Shown here: positions 1 through 9,109 of the stretch, piece after piece
Numbering within the stretch: position 1 is the stretch's first letter
How the letters are laid out: the number at the start of each line of letters is the position of its first letter
Source of the DNA: Mobilitalea sp.
GTDB lineage: Bacteria; Bacillota_A; Clostridia; Lachnospirales; Lachnospiraceae
Length of the DNA stretch: 64,000 bases
Direction of reading: 5' to 3'
NCBI GenBank assembly: GCA_029974875.1
Contig: JARKQP010000271.1
Coordinates: 7,996-71,995, forward strand
Program-made: the position numbers and the translations under genes
Notes under the pieces: model-generated
Seen by the model: only the letters and a program-made list of their open reading frames with translations
Told to the model about the DNA's origin: nothing
Database searches by the model: none

Positions 1-178
1 CTCTATCTCCGATGTTGCATTCATTGTTCTCATCATGAGCCTTAAGCTTGTAAGTTCTCTTTACGATCTTGCCATAGAGAGGATGCTTAACGTTATCAAC
101 TACAGCTACAACAACTGTTTTATCCATCTTATCGCTAACTACTTTACCGATACGAACTTTTCTTAAATTTCTTTCCAC
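1..178 (-). CDS. rpsQ: 30S ribosomal protein S17 (3' part missing at window edge)
   Basis: S17 is a primary 16S rRNA-binding protein of the small subunit. The visible 59 residues contain the family's typical start ([19 protein letters not shown]) and the conserved [21 protein letters not shown] region; the C-terminal third lies beyond base 1. The chosen start is a GTG at 178, preceded by an AAGGAGT ribosome site at a 7-nt distance; no ATG fits. It follows rpmC in the usual S10 operon order. Confidence 0.95.
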   Translation of the reverse strand, partial: MERNLRKVRIGKVVSDKMDKTVVVAVVDNVKHPLYGKIVKRTYKLKAHDENNECNIGDR

Positions 179-234
179 AACGATACTCCTTTCCACGATC
201 AAAGGCTACTAAGCAGTAAAACCCCGACCTTAAA

Positions 235-444
235 TTATTTAGAAGCCTTAGAAAGTTCAGAGATTACTGTCTGAATTCTTGCAATGTTTTTTCTAACTTC
301 TTTAATTCTGCTTGTATTATCCAGCTGGTTAGTTGCATTCTGGAACCTTAAATTGAAAAGCTCCTTCTTCGCAGCTACTAATTCCTGGTTCAGTTCTGCA
401 GCTGATTTTGATTTTAACTCTTCTACATACTTATTAATTTTCAC
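235..444 (-). CDS. rpmC: 50S ribosomal protein L29
   Basis: L29 is a small two-helix protein at the exit of the peptide tunnel, next to L23. The 69-residue product has the conserved [12 protein letters not shown] and [12 protein letters not shown] segments. Two GTG codons are possible; the one at 444 gives [10 protein letters not shown], which matches the family start and lies 8 nt from the GAAGGCGG ribosome site, while the upstream GTG at 453 sits directly on that site. The 5' end overlaps the 3' end of rplP, consistent with translational coupling in the S10 operon. Confidence 0.93.
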   Translation of the reverse strand: MKINKYVEELKSKSAAELNQELVAAKKELFNLRFQNATNQLDNTSRIKEVRKNIARIQTVISELSKASK

Positions 445-871
445 TGTTTTCACCGCCTTCTAAGTCCGCACGGGATACAATCTTGCATTTAACCGGCAAT
501 TTGTGCATAGCAAGACGTAATGCTTCTCTTGCTGTCTCTTCAGGAACACCTGCGATTTCGAACATAACACGGCCTGGCTTAACTACAGCTACCCAGTACT
601 CTAAGGAACCTTTACCGGAACCCATTCGAGTTTCAGCCGGCTTTGTTGTAACAGGCTTATCAGGGAATATCTTAATATATACTTTACCGCCACGCTTCGT
701 AAAACGGGTCATAGCGACACGGGCTGCTTCAATCTGGTTAGATTTGATCCAGCATGGTTCCACCGCAACAAGGCCGAATTCGCCCTGGTTAATGGTTGTA
801 CCTCTGCATGGCTTACCTGCCATACTGCCGCGGAATTGCTTACGGCGTTTAACTCTTTTCGGCATTAACAT
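434..871 (-). CDS. rplP: 50S ribosomal protein L16
   Basis: L16 helps shape the A-site and peptidyl-transferase region of the large subunit. The 145-residue product begins [15 protein letters not shown] and carries the conserved GRVMFEI and [10 protein letters not shown] blocks, all typical of bacterial L16. Its ATG overlaps the TAA of rpsC in a TAATG junction, so translation is probably coupled. A short acidic tail (GGENSEN) overlaps the start of rpmC. Confidence 0.97.
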   Translation of the reverse strand: MLMPKRVKRRKQFRGSMAGKPCRGTTINQGEFGLVAVEPCWIKSNQIEAARVAMTRFTKRGGKVYIKIFPDKPVTTKPAETRMGSGKGSLEYWVAVVKPGRVMFEIAGVPEETAREALRLAMHKLPVKCKIVSRADLEGGENSEN

Positions 872-1530
872 TAGTTATCGCTCCCTTCTACTTTTGCTCC
901 TTTAACAGGAAGCACTTCGCCAAGATAAATCCAAACCTTAACACCTGTCTTACCATATGTGGTAGTTGCTTCTGCAAATCCATAATCGATGTCAGCACGT
1001 AAGGTCTGCAACGGGATAGTTCCTTCACTATAGAATTCAACACGAGCCATATCTGCGCCGCCAAGACGTCCTGCAACAGCAGTCTTGATACCCTTAGCAC
1101 CAGATTTCATCGTTCTGGACATTACAGATTTCATAGCTCTTCTAAAGGAAATACGGTTCTCAAGCTGGGAAGCAATGTTCTCTGCTACTAACTGAGCATT
1201 AAGATCCGGTTTCTTGATTTCCTTGATTTCCAGGTTTAACTTCTTGTCAGTAAACTTCTGGACTTCCTTCTTTAAATTTTCGATCTCTGCACCAGCTCTG
1301 CCAATTACTACGCCAGGCTTTGCGGTGAAGATTATTATTTTCAGGCGGTCAGATGCTCTTTCAATCTCAATCTTGGAAATTCCTGAACTGTATAACCTTT
1401 TCTTAAGGAATTTTCTGATATTGTAATCTTCAACGAGATTGTCAGCAAAATCGCTTTCCGCGTACCATTTAGAGTCCCAGTCTTTAATAATTCCGACTCT
1501 TATGCCATGAGGATTAACCTTTTGTCCCAT
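871..1530 (-). CDS. rpsC: 30S ribosomal protein S3
   Basis: S3 lines the mRNA entry channel of the small subunit and belongs to the ribosomal helicase site. The 219-residue protein begins [14 protein letters not shown], contains the KH-domain GxxG-like stretch ([16 protein letters not shown], about residues 72-87) and the conserved C-terminal part around [12 protein letters not shown] and [26 protein letters not shown] ribosome site precedes the ATG. Full length for the family. Confidence 0.97.
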   Translation of the reverse strand: MGQKVNPHGIRVGIIKDWDSKWYAESDFADNLVEDYNIRKFLKKRLYSSGISKIEIERASDRLKIIIFTAKPGVVIGRAGAEIENLKKEVQKFTDKKLNLEIKEIKKPDLNAQLVAENIASQLENRISFRRAMKSVMSRTMKSGAKGIKTAVAGRLGGADMARVEFYSEGTIPLQTLRADIDYGFAEATTTYGKTGVKVWIYLGEVLPVKGAKVEGSDN

Positions 1531-1542
1531 GTGTTGCCCTCC

Positions 1543-1926
1543 TTATCTTTCATTCAGAACCACTGTAATATGACACATTCTCTTTTCGATACGGTAAGCT
1601 GTGCCTCTGGCCCTAGGTCTGATTCTTTTCATAATTGGTCCTTGGTTCGCAAAACATTCATCAATGTAAAGCTTAGAAGTATCCATATTTTTAACTTCAG
1701 CATTCGCAATTGCTGACTTCAATAATTTATCAATTACAGCGGATGCGTATCTTGGGCTGTATGCCAGGATACCAAGGGCTGTCTGTACATCCTTACCACG
1801 AATGGCGTCTAAAACGAAACAAGCCTTCTGTACAGAAATTCTTGCAAAGCTTAATTTAGCTGATGCTCTGTTATCCTTCTGCTCATTTCTTTCTCTCTTT
1901 ATTTGGGATCTATGTCCTTTCGCCAT
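1543..1926 (-). CDS. rplV: 50S ribosomal protein L22
   Basis: L22 lines the peptide exit tunnel with L4. The product has the family landmarks ISVQKACFVLDAIRGKDV and the beta-hairpin/C-terminal block RPRARGTAYRIEKRMCHITVVL. The start at 1926 (MAKGHRSQIK, 127 residues) was chosen because AAGGAGG lies 7 nt upstream; a longer reading frame to 1944 exists but would begin inside the ribosome site. Between rpsS and rpsC in the S10 operon. Confidence 0.95.
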   Translation of the reverse strand: MAKGHRSQIKRERNEQKDNRASAKLSFARISVQKACFVLDAIRGKDVQTALGILAYSPRYASAVIDKLLKSAIANAEVKNMDTSKLYIDECFANQGPIMKRIRPRARGTAYRIEKRMCHITVVLNER

Positions 1927-1958
1927 GGATGAACCTCCTTCCATTCAATGCTACTGCA

Positions 1959-2237
1959 TTATCTTCTTGTTTTCTTTTCGTCTTTTCCGTGTCCCCTATA
2001 GGTTCTGGTAGCAACAAACTCACCAAGCTTGTGTCCAACCATATCCTCTGTCACATATACAGGCACATGTCTTCTTCCATCATGAACCGCGATTGTATGA
2101 CCAACCATCTGGGGGAAAATTGTTGAGCGGCGTGACCATGTCTTAATAACAGTCTTCTCTCCGCTTGCATTCAACGCATCTATTTTTTTCAATAAATGAT
2201 CATCAGCAAATGGTCCCTTTTTAAGTGAACGAGCCAT
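1959..2237 (-). CDS. rpsS: 30S ribosomal protein S19
   Basis: S19 binds 16S rRNA in the head of the small subunit with S13. The 92-residue protein shows the full family pattern: [39 protein letters not shown], and [21 protein letters not shown] precedes the ATG. Standard neighbour order rplB-rpsS-rplV. Confidence 0.98.
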   Translation of the reverse strand: MARSLKKGPFADDHLLKKIDALNASGEKTVIKTWSRRSTIFPQMVGHTIAVHDGRRHVPVYVTEDMVGHKLGEFVATRTYRGHGKDEKKTRR

Positions 2238-2250
2238 GTATTCTAACCTC

Positions 2251-3093
2251 CTATTTCATCGCCTTACCATCTCTTCTTCTGATGATAAGCTTATTAGATT
2301 TCTTGTTATGCTTTCTAGTCTTAAGACCGAGAGCAGGTTTACCCCAAGGAGTAACAGGGCCTGGACGGCCGATACCTGTCCTACCTTCACCACCACCGTG
2401 AGGATGGTCATTCGGGTTCATTACAGAACCACGTACTGTAGGTCTGATACCCATGTGGCGCTTACGTCCTGCTTTACCGATGGTTATAAGCTCATGATCG
2501 ATGTTGCCAACCTGACCGATGGTTGCCCTGCAGATGATTGGAACAAGTCTCATTTCACCACTCGGAAGACGAAGTGTTGCGTATTTGCCTTCCTTAGCCA
2601 TAAGCTGTGCGGAGTTACCAGCCGCACGAACCAGCTGTGCACCCTTTCCAGGATACAGCTCGATGTTGTGGATCTGGGTACCTACCGGAATATTCTGAAG
2701 AGGTAAGCAGTTACCAACTTTAATTTCAGCTTTTTCGCCATTCATGATCTTGCTTCCAACAGTAAGGCCGTTAGGAGCAATGATGTAGGCTTTCTCGCCG
2801 TCAGCATAGTTGATCAATGCGATATTCGCTGTTCTGTTAGGATCGTACTCGATGCTGGCAACAGTTCCCGGAATACCGTCTTTTCTTCTCTTGAAATCAA
2901 TGATTCTATATTTTCTTCTAGAGCCACCGCCCTGGTGTCTTACCGTGATTTTACCCTGGTTGTTACGTCCTGCTTTCTTATTTAAAGAAACAACCAGTGA
3001 TTTCTCAGGCTTTGATTTTGTGATTTCTGCGAAATCAGAACCAGTCATGTGTCTTCTGGAAGGTGTATATGGGTTATAGGTTTTAATTCCCAT
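2251..3093 (-). CDS. rplB: 50S ribosomal protein L2
   Basis: L2 is the largest conserved 23S rRNA-binding protein and is needed for peptidyl-transferase activity and subunit joining. The protein includes [18 protein letters not shown], the SH3-like central domain and the C-terminal loop [13 protein letters not shown], whose histidine is conserved. The start at 3093 ([14 protein letters not shown], 280 residues) follows AAGGAGTG by 7 nt; the frame extends six codons further upstream but without a better site. Confidence 0.96.
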   Translation of the reverse strand: MGIKTYNPYTPSRRHMTGSDFAEITKSKPEKSLVVSLNKKAGRNNQGKITVRHQGGGSRRKYRIIDFKRRKDGIPGTVASIEYDPNRTANIALINYADGEKAYIIAPNGLTVGSKIMNGEKAEIKVGNCLPLQNIPVGTQIHNIELYPGKGAQLVRAAGNSAQLMAKEGKYATLRLPSGEMRLVPIICRATIGQVGNIDHELITIGKAGRKRHMGIRPTVRGSVMNPNDHPHGGGEGRTGIGRPGPVTPWGKPALGLKTRKHNKKSNKLIIRRRDGKAMK

Positions 3094-3155
3094 GATTTGC
3101 ACTCCTTTCAAAACGATGTTAAATATTGTTTTCTTAACACCTTATCCCTCTATTC

Positions 3156-3455
3156 TTATAGTCCTGAGAAAATCTCGATCTCAGCACTGTCAGCTGACAG
3201 CTGAACGATTGCTTTCTTTACCTTAGAGGTCTTACCGGAGGTAGTACCGCGTCTGCGTGTCTTTCCTCCCTGGTTAATTGTATTAACCCTCTCAACCTTA
3301 GCTCCGACAAACATCTTCTCAACAGCTTCTTTAATCTGACTCTTTGTAGCTTCCGGATGAACCGAAAAAGTATATTTCTTCTCACCCATGGTGCTCATGC
3401 TCTTTTCAGTTACGATTGGTTTAATGATGACATCATAATATTTTAAATCTGCCAT
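3156..3455 (-). CDS. rplW: 50S ribosomal protein L23
   Basis: L23 sits at the tunnel exit and is the docking point for trigger factor and SRP. The 99-residue protein has the family segments YYDVIIKPIVTEKS, YTFSVHPEATKSQIKEAVE and VKKAIVQL. Its ATG overlaps the rplD stop codon in a TAATG junction, suggesting coupled translation. Confidence 0.97.
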   Translation of the reverse strand: MADLKYYDVIIKPIVTEKSMSTMGEKKYTFSVHPEATKSQIKEAVEKMFVGAKVERVNTINQGGKTRRRGTTSGKTSKVKKAIVQLSADSAEIEIFSGL

Positions 3456-4075
3456 TATGCGTACACCTCCTCAATCTTTGTTACAGCATCCTTAGTTAAT
3501 ACGAGAGTATCATACTTTAAGATGTCGTATACGTTAATGGAGTTTGATATAACGGTCCTTACCTTAGGAAGGTTTCTTGCGGAAAGCTGTACCTTTTCAT
3601 TCTTCTCGCCAAGAATAACCAATGCCTTCTGTACCTTCAGGTTATCAAGAACTGCTTTCATCTTCTTTGTCTTAATTTCATCAAAGCTTAAATCATCAAG
3701 AACATAAAATTTACTTTCATTTACTCTGGATGTTAAAGCTGATTTGATTGCAAGGGCTTTTTCCTTTTTATTCATCTTGAAGGAATAATCTCTTGGCTTT
3801 GGAGCGAATACAACGCCGCCGCCCTTCCACTGAGGGGCTCTGGTTGAACCCTGTCTAGCATGACCGGTTCCTTTTTGCCTCCAAGGCTTTCTTCCACCGC
3901 CGCGTACTTCGGCACGGGTCTTTGCGCTCTGTGTTCCCTGACGTTTGTTTGCCAGCTGCAGCACAACTGCCTGGTGAACCAGATGTTCATTTATCTCTAC
4001 TCCGAAGATTGCATCGTTAAGCTCTAATGTGCCAACTTCTTTACCTTCGATATTGTAAACTTTTACGTTTGCCAT
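3455..4075 (-). CDS. rplD: 50S ribosomal protein L4
   Basis: L4 binds 23S rRNA and its loop reaches the constriction of the exit tunnel. The 206-residue protein contains the conserved loop GGGRKPWRQKGTGHARQGS (about residues 60-80), followed by GGVVFAPKPRDYSFKMNKK. AAGGAGGAAG precedes the ATG. In enterobacteria L4 represses its own operon; nothing here shows whether that holds in this organism. Confidence 0.97.
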   Translation of the reverse strand: MANVKVYNIEGKEVGTLELNDAIFGVEINEHLVHQAVVLQLANKRQGTQSAKTRAEVRGGGRKPWRQKGTGHARQGSTRAPQWKGGGVVFAPKPRDYSFKMNKKEKALAIKSALTSRVNESKFYVLDDLSFDEIKTKKMKAVLDNLKVQKALVILGEKNEKVQLSARNLPKVRTVISNSINVYDILKYDTLVLTKDAVTKIEEVYA

Positions 4076-4100
4076 TTATGCTTCCTCCTTTCTTAAAGCT

Positions 4101-4736
4101 CTAGTTTGCTTTCTTTACTGTTTCTTTCAGCATTACTAAGGATTTCTTTGGTCCGGGTACGGCACCCTTCACAAGAATAAGGTTTTTCTCGGTATCTACT
4201 CTTACAACCTCAAGATTCTGGACTGTGGCTCTTACCGCTCCCATATGGCCAGGCATGTGCTTACCCTTGAATACCCTGCCAGGTGTTGTTGCAGCACCAT
4301 TGGAGCCTGCATGTCTGTGGTATTTGGAACCATGCTTCATAGGTCCTCTTGATAAATTGTGTCTCTTGATTGCACCTTGGAAACCTTTTCCCTTAGTTTT
4401 ACCTACTGCATCAATTCTGTCACCCTCTGCGAAGATGTCAGCCTTGATTTCCTGACCAACCTTGTAGTCAGCAGCATTCTCAAACTTGAATTCTCTAAGA
4501 TGTCTTTTATTAGCAACACCTGCTTTTGCAAAGTGTCCTTTTCTCGGCTTATTAACCAGGGCTTCCCTGATATCACCAAAACCGACCTGTACTGCTGCAT
4601 AGCCATCATTGTCAACAGTTTTAACCTGTGTAACGAAAACCGGACCAGCCTGCAATACAGTTACCGGAACAAGAACTCCATTTTCACCGAAAACCTGGGT
4701 CATTCCGATTTTTGTAGCTAAAATCGCTTTTTTCAT
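4101..4736 (-). CDS. rplC: 50S ribosomal protein L3
   Basis: L3 is a primary assembly protein of the large subunit whose loop approaches the peptidyl-transferase centre. The 211-residue sequence shows [47 protein letters not shown] and [14 protein letters not shown], all hallmarks. AGGAGG lies upstream of the ATG. An unusually long gap of about 250 bases separates it from rpsJ. Confidence 0.97.
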   Translation of the reverse strand: MKKAILATKIGMTQVFGENGVLVPVTVLQAGPVFVTQVKTVDNDGYAAVQVGFGDIREALVNKPRKGHFAKAGVANKRHLREFKFENAADYKVGQEIKADIFAEGDRIDAVGKTKGKGFQGAIKRHNLSRGPMKHGSKYHRHAGSNGAATTPGRVFKGKHMPGHMGAVRATVQNLEVVRVDTEKNLILVKGAVPGPKKSLVMLKETVKKAN

Positions 4737-4987
4737 TGTCTTACCTCCTATTTAATCTACAGCGGATCGCCATGCGATATCCTGATACCGCATTTTCGTT
4801 GCGATCATCCTAGATGGTTATATACACTCATATATGAACCCTAAGGATTTTTCTTTTCTTAGATTTGTTACTGATTTGTTACTTAATTCTGTTTGTTGCT
4901 TATTTTTGTTACTTGTCTGGGTCTTTCCTATGTCGACAATGTCCATCCATCTGATGAATGATTTCATTCCTTAATAATTACTTTGAA
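4737..4987 (-). other. Long intercistronic gap between rpsJ and rplC
   Basis: About 250 bases without a reading frame of note. On the plus strand it is T-rich with several TTTGTTAC words around 4865-4910. No convincing promoter or U-run terminator was found, so it probably stays within the S10 transcript as an untranslated spacer. Confidence 0.5.
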
Positions 4988-5305
4988 TTACTTCGCTTTC
5001 ATCTTGATGTCGATGTACACGCCTGCAGGCATTTCCAGTCTGGACAATGCATCTACAGTCTTCTGAGTAGGTGTGATGATATCGATTAATCTCTTGTGTG
5101 TTCTCTGCTCGAACTGCTCTCTGGAATCCTTGTACTTGTGAACCGCTCTCAGAATTGTCACAACTTCCTTCTTCGTAGGCAACGGAACTGGTCCGCTCAC
5201 CTTAGATCCTGTCTTCTTCACAGTATCGATGATCTTCGCAGAAGATTGATCGACTAAATGATGATCATACGCCTTTAATGTGATTCTCATTACTTGACTT
5301 GCCAT
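4988..5305 (-). CDS. rpsJ: 30S ribosomal protein S10 (NusE)
   Basis: S10 is a small-subunit head protein and also acts as NusE in antitermination together with NusB and NusG. The product of 105 residues has [34 protein letters not shown] and [14 protein letters not shown], the standard family blocks. The start at 5305 follows AAGGAGG by 10 nt with a run of T between; the reading frame continues upstream, but into the structured leader. It is the first gene of the S10 operon. Confidence 0.95.
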   Translation of the reverse strand: MASQVMRITLKAYDHHLVDQSSAKIIDTVKKTGSKVSGPVPLPTKKEVVTILRAVHKYKDSREQFEQRTHKRLIDIITPTQKTVDALSRLEMPAGVYIDIKMKAK

Positions 5306-5607
5306 AAAAAAAGCCGCCTCCTTTTCGCACTTAATTTCAGTACGACAAGTGGTGACTGTACACTTATCCGTGTGTATCTTCATTTTTCATAGGAATAATC
5401 CGGCGGACCGGACTTCTACCAGCAAGTCCTTATAAGGCTTGCCGACAATATGAAGCATGATATTTTCTCACACGTTTTATCTGCCCTTGGCAGAACATAT
5501 ATGGTACAGTGACTTGTCGCCAGTTTTGATAACTTGACCTTCGCTCCACGGAAAACCTGCCAGGTTTAGCAGCAACCTCACGCTTCAACGCTATCAATGT
5601 CACAACA
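5306..5607 (-). promoter_or_regulatory. Leader RNA of the S10 operon with long-range stem
   Basis: The untranslated leader from the promoter at 5614-5642 to rpsJ is about 300 nt. An 8-bp helix (5343-5350 with 5512-5519) continues into a 7-bp helix (5355-5361 with 5504-5510), separated by a small internal loop. Inside lie a hairpin CTGCC/GGCAG at 5481-5493 and an AAG-rich hairpin near 5421-5444. Such a folded leader suggests autogenous control, as known for S10 operon leaders elsewhere, but the ligand is unknown. Confidence 0.6.
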
Positions 5608-5613
5608 CGAGAT

Positions 5614-5642
5614 ATTATACAATAACTTGAAAGTATTTGCAA
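5614..5642 (-). promoter_or_regulatory. Sigma-A promoter of the S10 operon
   Basis: On the minus strand TTGCAA (5637-5642) and a perfect TATAAT (5614-5619) are separated by 17 bases. Transcription would begin near 5607 and run into rpsJ. Confidence 0.85.
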
Positions 5643-5938
5643 GTATTTTTTTTCGCGTTTTTTATCATCTTTTATTTTTTTAGATTTGTTTCATTTACTC
5701 CATGGAAATCCATAGTTACCAGGTATAACTGAGGTTATTATTACTATACATTTCGATCTATATAAGTATATATACATTCCTTCTATAGGTACATTTCTTC
5801 CATGCAGACAAATTACATTATTAATCCCCTGATTATTCCCTGCAAAATATATAACCGCATTACTTCTTATTATAAGCAGGATAATTATAATTTAGTAGAA
5901 TTAATAAAATAATGTAGATTTACTTGTCATGACCAAAA
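5643..5938. other. AT-rich intergenic stretch, nothing recognised
   Basis: Between the S10 promoter and the terminator of the next gene. The sequence is strongly AT-rich, with no reading frame, RNA gene or repeat that can be supported. Confidence 0.5.
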
Positions 5939-5982
5939 ACAAAGATCCATAAAGCTCTTGTTTCAGTTTTATGGATCTTTGT
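5939..5982 (-). terminator. Intrinsic terminator after the 6011 gene
   Basis: Inverted repeat with arms ACAAAGATCCATAAA (5939-5953) and TTTTATGGATCTTTGT (5967-5982), flanked by T-rich sequence on both sides. It lies just downstream of the gene ending at 6011 and could also work in the plus direction. Confidence 0.8.
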
Positions 5983-6010
5983 TTTGTTTTAACATTTTTC
6001 TCTACTGTTA

Positions 6011-6700
6011 CTAATCTGCGGGATCATAGCCTGTTACTGTCCATATACCTGTTTCATCCTGACGTACCAGTCTTTCTAAGTATATATATTTTGCAACGGT
6101 ATTCTCGCTATCAATTTCAGCAATTGCTTTTGCATCATCGCTCTCTATAATCTTAATATCTTCATAAGCGATGGGATAATCGCCCACTATGCCCTCCGGA
6201 GACACTAACAGACTGGCATATACCTGTGCAACAAAGACAGGATCAAGCTTCCATGGGGAATGTCCCTCATCCACACTCTTCTGTTCATTTTCCTCTACGG
6301 TCAGATCAACATCCGCCTTTATCTGTGGCTCTTTCTCCTGCTCCACTGCTGGAGTTACAGTTACCTTATCTTGCTTATCCGTCTGCACTTCACTCTGTGA
6401 GTTGCCTTGTGCTCCATCCTTTGTATCCGCTTGTACTTCATCCTGTGCATCAATCTGCCCGTTAACATTCACATCCGAATTGCCGGTATCACCCATATTT
6501 GCAGTCTCTTTACTCTCCACATTTTCTGACTGCTCAATTCCCGTATCTTTTGATTCAATATCTGCATTCGCTTTTTTATCAAGTGCAAATGTTAAAACTG
6601 CTGCCAATATGGCTACAGGGATAGCCAGCTGCAGCCACCTCACTAACTTTTTCTTGTTTGCTTCATTTGGCTTTTTGTTACCATTAGACTTATTATTCAT
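6011..6700 (-). CDS. Membrane-anchored extracytoplasmic protein of unknown function
   Basis: I do not recognise the family. The 229-residue product has a short lysine/asparagine-rich cytoplasmic start, one membrane segment at about residues 20-40 (WLQLAIPVAILAAVLTFAL), a long low-complexity linker rich in D, E, Q, N, T and S, and a compact C-terminal region (from about residue 145) ending in IWTVTGYDPAD. This suggests a cell-surface protein with a flexible stalk and a small sensing or binding domain. The ATG at 6700 is preferred over a TTG at 6706 because GGAGG lies 9 nt before it. Single gene with its own terminator. Confidence 0.75.
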   Translation of the reverse strand: MNNKSNGNKKPNEANKKKLVRWLQLAIPVAILAAVLTFALDKKANADIESKDTGIEQSENVESKETANMGDTGNSDVNVNGQIDAQDEVQADTKDGAQGNSQSEVQTDKQDKVTVTPAVEQEKEPQIKADVDLTVEENEQKSVDEGHSPWKLDPVFVAQVYASLLVSPEGIVGDYPIAYEDIKIIESDDAKAIAEIDSENTVAKYIYLERLVRQDETGIWTVTGYDPAD

Positions 6701-6947
6701 AATCAATTACCTCCTATTTATAAAGTTATATCAAAAATTGTATTTATACTTTTTATAGTATTCCTTATCCTCAACCTCCCTTATCCTTCATACTAATATA
6801 GACGAAGCAGCTATTCATTCTGTTACATGATATTTTACATTTTATTTTTAAGTTGTATTTCAAACTTTACCGGTTTCTGATATAGTATAGCTATCATACA
6901 CCAGCAAGACAATTCATCCGAATTCATCTGCTATGAACAGCCAGAAA
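6701..6947. other. Intergenic stretch upstream of the membrane protein
   Basis: AT-rich, with the GGAGG ribosome site of the 6011 gene at its left end. No clear promoter pair was found, though TATATT near 6797-6802 on the minus strand could be a -10 box. Confidence 0.4.
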
Positions 6948-6998
6948 AAGCTGAATGAAATTTAGTATGATAATCCATACCATAATTTCATTCAGCTT
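6948..6998 (-). terminator. Intrinsic terminator after the methyltransferase gene
   Basis: Perfect 15-base arms AAGCTGAATGAAATT (6948-6962) and AATTTCATTCAGCTT (6984-6998). On the minus strand the stem is followed by TTTTTC. Confidence 0.8.
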
Positions 6999-7033
6999 GA
7001 TTTATCAAACCCTGTAATTTCTACCAGCTTAAT

Positions 7034-7897
7034 TTATCTTTCCCAGCGTCCTGAAGCACCGCAGGGAAGAACCAGTCTATTTCCCGACACCGGAAGTCCG
7101 ATTTCATCAGAGGATACCTTCCCGCCGAATTTCCCTGCGATTTCCTCAGATAACATATAGGTTAATACTCCCGCCTGCAGCCCTGTTGTGTAGGAATTCA
7201 AGAGAAAGAACAATGGCTCCTCCGTCAACAATTGGGTACACAGCCGGATAAAGGGGTGGATGCTGTCCTCGATCTTCCAGGTCTCACCCTTTGGTCCTCT
7301 TCCATAGGAGGGCGGATCCATAATGATGGCATCATATTTATTACCCCTCCTTATCTCCCGTTCCACGAACTTCACACAGTCATCTACGATATAACGGACC
7401 GGCGCCTCTGCAAGCCCTGAAGCAGCCGCATTCTCCTTTGCCCAGGTCACCATTCCCTTGGATGCGTCCACGTGGGTTACTGCGGCTCCGGCCTTCGCTG
7501 CCGCCAGGGTTGCACCTCCGGTATAGGCAAATAAATTAAGCACCTTTACCTGCTTATCCTTAACCCCCTGAATCTTCCCAGAAAACCAGTCCCAGTTAAC
7601 TGCCTGCTCAGGGAATAATCCGGTATGCTTAAAGCTGAAGGGCTGGAGCTGGAAGGTTAAGCCCTTGTAGCTGACATTCCACTGCTTGGGCAGGTCAAAG
7701 AATTCCCACTCACCGCCGCCCTTAGAGCTCCGATGGTAATGTGCGTTCGGTTTTTTCCAGCCCTTATTGTTTTTTTCCGTGTTCCAGATCACCTGGGGAT
7801 CCGGACGCACTAATATATATTGTCCCCAGCGTTCCAATTTCTCCCCGCCGGAGGTATCAAGCACTTCATAGTCCTTCCAATCACTTGCAATCCACAT
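7034..7897 (-). CDS. Class I SAM-dependent methyltransferase, RlmI-like
   Basis: Probable RNA (23S rRNA) methyltransferase of the Rossmann type. The 287-residue protein has motif I in VLNLFAYTGGATLAAAKAG, the acidic end of strand two in THVDASKGMVTWAKEN, and the catalytic DPPSYGRGPKGE motif late in the protein. This set is typical of proteins related to RlmI/RlmK C-terminal domains, but the N-terminal PUA domain of RlmI is missing. The exact target base is not predictable. Start at 7897 (MWIASDWKDYEV) rather than the far upstream TTG at 7975; the ribosome site is weak in both cases. Confidence 0.8.
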   Translation of the reverse strand: MWIASDWKDYEVLDTSGGEKLERWGQYILVRPDPQVIWNTEKNNKGWKKPNAHYHRSSKGGGEWEFFDLPKQWNVSYKGLTFQLQPFSFKHTGLFPEQAVNWDWFSGKIQGVKDKQVKVLNLFAYTGGATLAAAKAGAAVTHVDASKGMVTWAKENAAASGLAEAPVRYIVDDCVKFVEREIRRGNKYDAIIMDPPSYGRGPKGETWKIEDSIHPFIRLCTQLLTEEPLFFLLNSYTTGLQAGVLTYMLSEEIAGKFGGKVSSDEIGLPVSGNRLVLPCGASGRWER

Positions 7898-8030
7898 AAT
7901 ACTCTCACTTTCCCATAAAATATTTCTCTCCCAATTATAAAGCAGGAAGTCCTCAATTACAATGCAAAGTTTCAATCGGGCAGCAGGGCTTTCTTAACGG
8001 TCTATCACCTGTTTCTTAACAGATTTTAAC

Positions 8031-8059
8031 TTGACCTTACCGGTAAGAACGTTTAAACT
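8031..8059 (+). promoter_or_regulatory. Candidate promoter of pspA with palindrome in the spacer
   Basis: TTGACC (8031-8036) and TAAACT (8054-8059) with a 17-base spacer. The spacer begins with a perfect 12-bp palindrome CTTACCGGTAAG (8036-8047), which would be a good place for a dimeric regulator. The leader to pspA would be about 185 nt. The -10 box is only a partial match. Confidence 0.45.
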
Positions 8060-8249
8060 TGTAATTGTAATGAGTCACTAATATCTGCATACACATGATA
8101 TTAGAACAAAGTTTTGATGGGAACAGTGTGAGATACAGAATATTTCACATCCGACATTGAGTGATCTGACGGTCAGATGTTCGTTAGTATCGTATTTGCA
8201 GGAATGAACAGTAAATTAATTACCGCTTAGCCGGTAGAATGGAGGAAAT

Positions 8250-8927
8250 ATGGGTATTTTAACAAGATTCAAAGACATTATGTCCAGTAACATCAATGCA
8301 CTTTTAGACAAGGCTGAGGATCCTGAGAAAATGATTGACCAATGCCTTCGCAACCTCAACTCCGATTTAGGTAAAGTAAAATCAGAAACTGCCGCAATCA
8401 TGGCAGAAGAACAGAGGGCAAAAAGGGTTCTTGATGACTGCAATGAGGAAATTGCTAAGATGCAGGCTTACGCCGTGAAAGCCTTGGAGGCTGACAATGA
8501 AACGGATGCGAGAAAATTCCTTGAGCAGAAGGCTTCTTTATCTGCGAAGCTGCCCGGTCTCCAGGAAGCCTATGACTTAGCACATGCCAATGCAACTCAC
8601 ATGAGGCAGATGCATGATAAATTAGTAAATGACATCAACGAACTGGAATCCCGTAAGGACATGATCAAGGGCAAGCTTGCCGTCGCCAAGACCCAGGAGA
8701 GAATTAATAAAATGGGCTCCTCTGTCGGCAGCGCCAACGATTCCATCGCAAGCTTTAAAAGATATGAAGAGATGGCTGATAAAGCCCTGGATAAGGCAAA
8801 TGCAATGGCTGAGCTGAACTCCTCTTCACAGGAACAGTCCATCGAGGATTTGACCAAGAAATACACACAGGATTCCGGCGTAGACGATGAGCTTGCCGCC
8901 CTGAAAGCCAGCTTAGGGCGTGGCTAA
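8250..8927 (+). CDS. pspA: PspA/IM30 family membrane-stress protein
   Basis: PspA proteins (ESCRT-III-like) assemble on the inner face of damaged membranes and keep the proton gradient. The 225-residue, almost wholly helical sequence starts with the amphipathic helix GILTRFKDIMSSNINALLDKA and continues as a long coiled coil with DPEKMIDQCLRNL near residues 24-36, as in PspA, LiaH and Vipp1. GGAGG lies 6 nt before the ATG. It is followed by zinc-ribbon, TPM and SPFH genes, the order known in B. subtilis as pspA-ydjGHI, so the four probably work together on the membrane. Confidence 0.92.
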   Translation: MGILTRFKDIMSSNINALLDKAEDPEKMIDQCLRNLNSDLGKVKSETAAIMAEEQRAKRVLDDCNEEIAKMQAYAVKALEADNETDARKFLEQKASLSAKLPGLQEAYDLAHANATHMRQMHDKLVNDINELESRKDMIKGKLAVAKTQERINKMGSSVGSANDSIASFKRYEEMADKALDKANAMAELNSSSQEQSIEDLTKKYTQDSGVDDELAALKASLGRG

Positions 8928-9021
8928 GAATCCGTTCCCGGAAAATAATCCATGTGATAGGATTATCACCTATGGGTTATGCTATAAGTTGAAAAGTTAA
9001 TTCATTATGTAACTACCCTGT

Positions 9022-9063
9022 CATAAACCGGAGGAAAAGGCATGCTTGCTCCTCCGGTTTATG
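9022..9063 (+). terminator. Strong hairpin between pspA and the next gene
   Basis: Perfect 14-base arms CATAAACCGGAGGA (9022-9035) and TCCTCCGGTTTATG (9050-9063) around a 14-base loop. No U-run follows, so it may act as an RNA-stabilising or processing element that gives pspA more transcript than the downstream genes, rather than as a full terminator. Confidence 0.6.
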
Positions 9064-9109
9064 TACATAATACGAAGCTTCTAAGGGAATTTCGTATAAG
9101 GAGGATTCT

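Noticed and set aside
483..905. Open frame of 140 codons on the plus strand opposite rplP
   Set aside because: It is the mirror of a very strong ribosomal protein gene, has no ribosome site and no recognisable protein features.
5430..5642. 70-codon minus-strand frame in the S10 leader
   Set aside because: It covers the promoter itself and the folded leader, has no ribosome site and no sensible protein.
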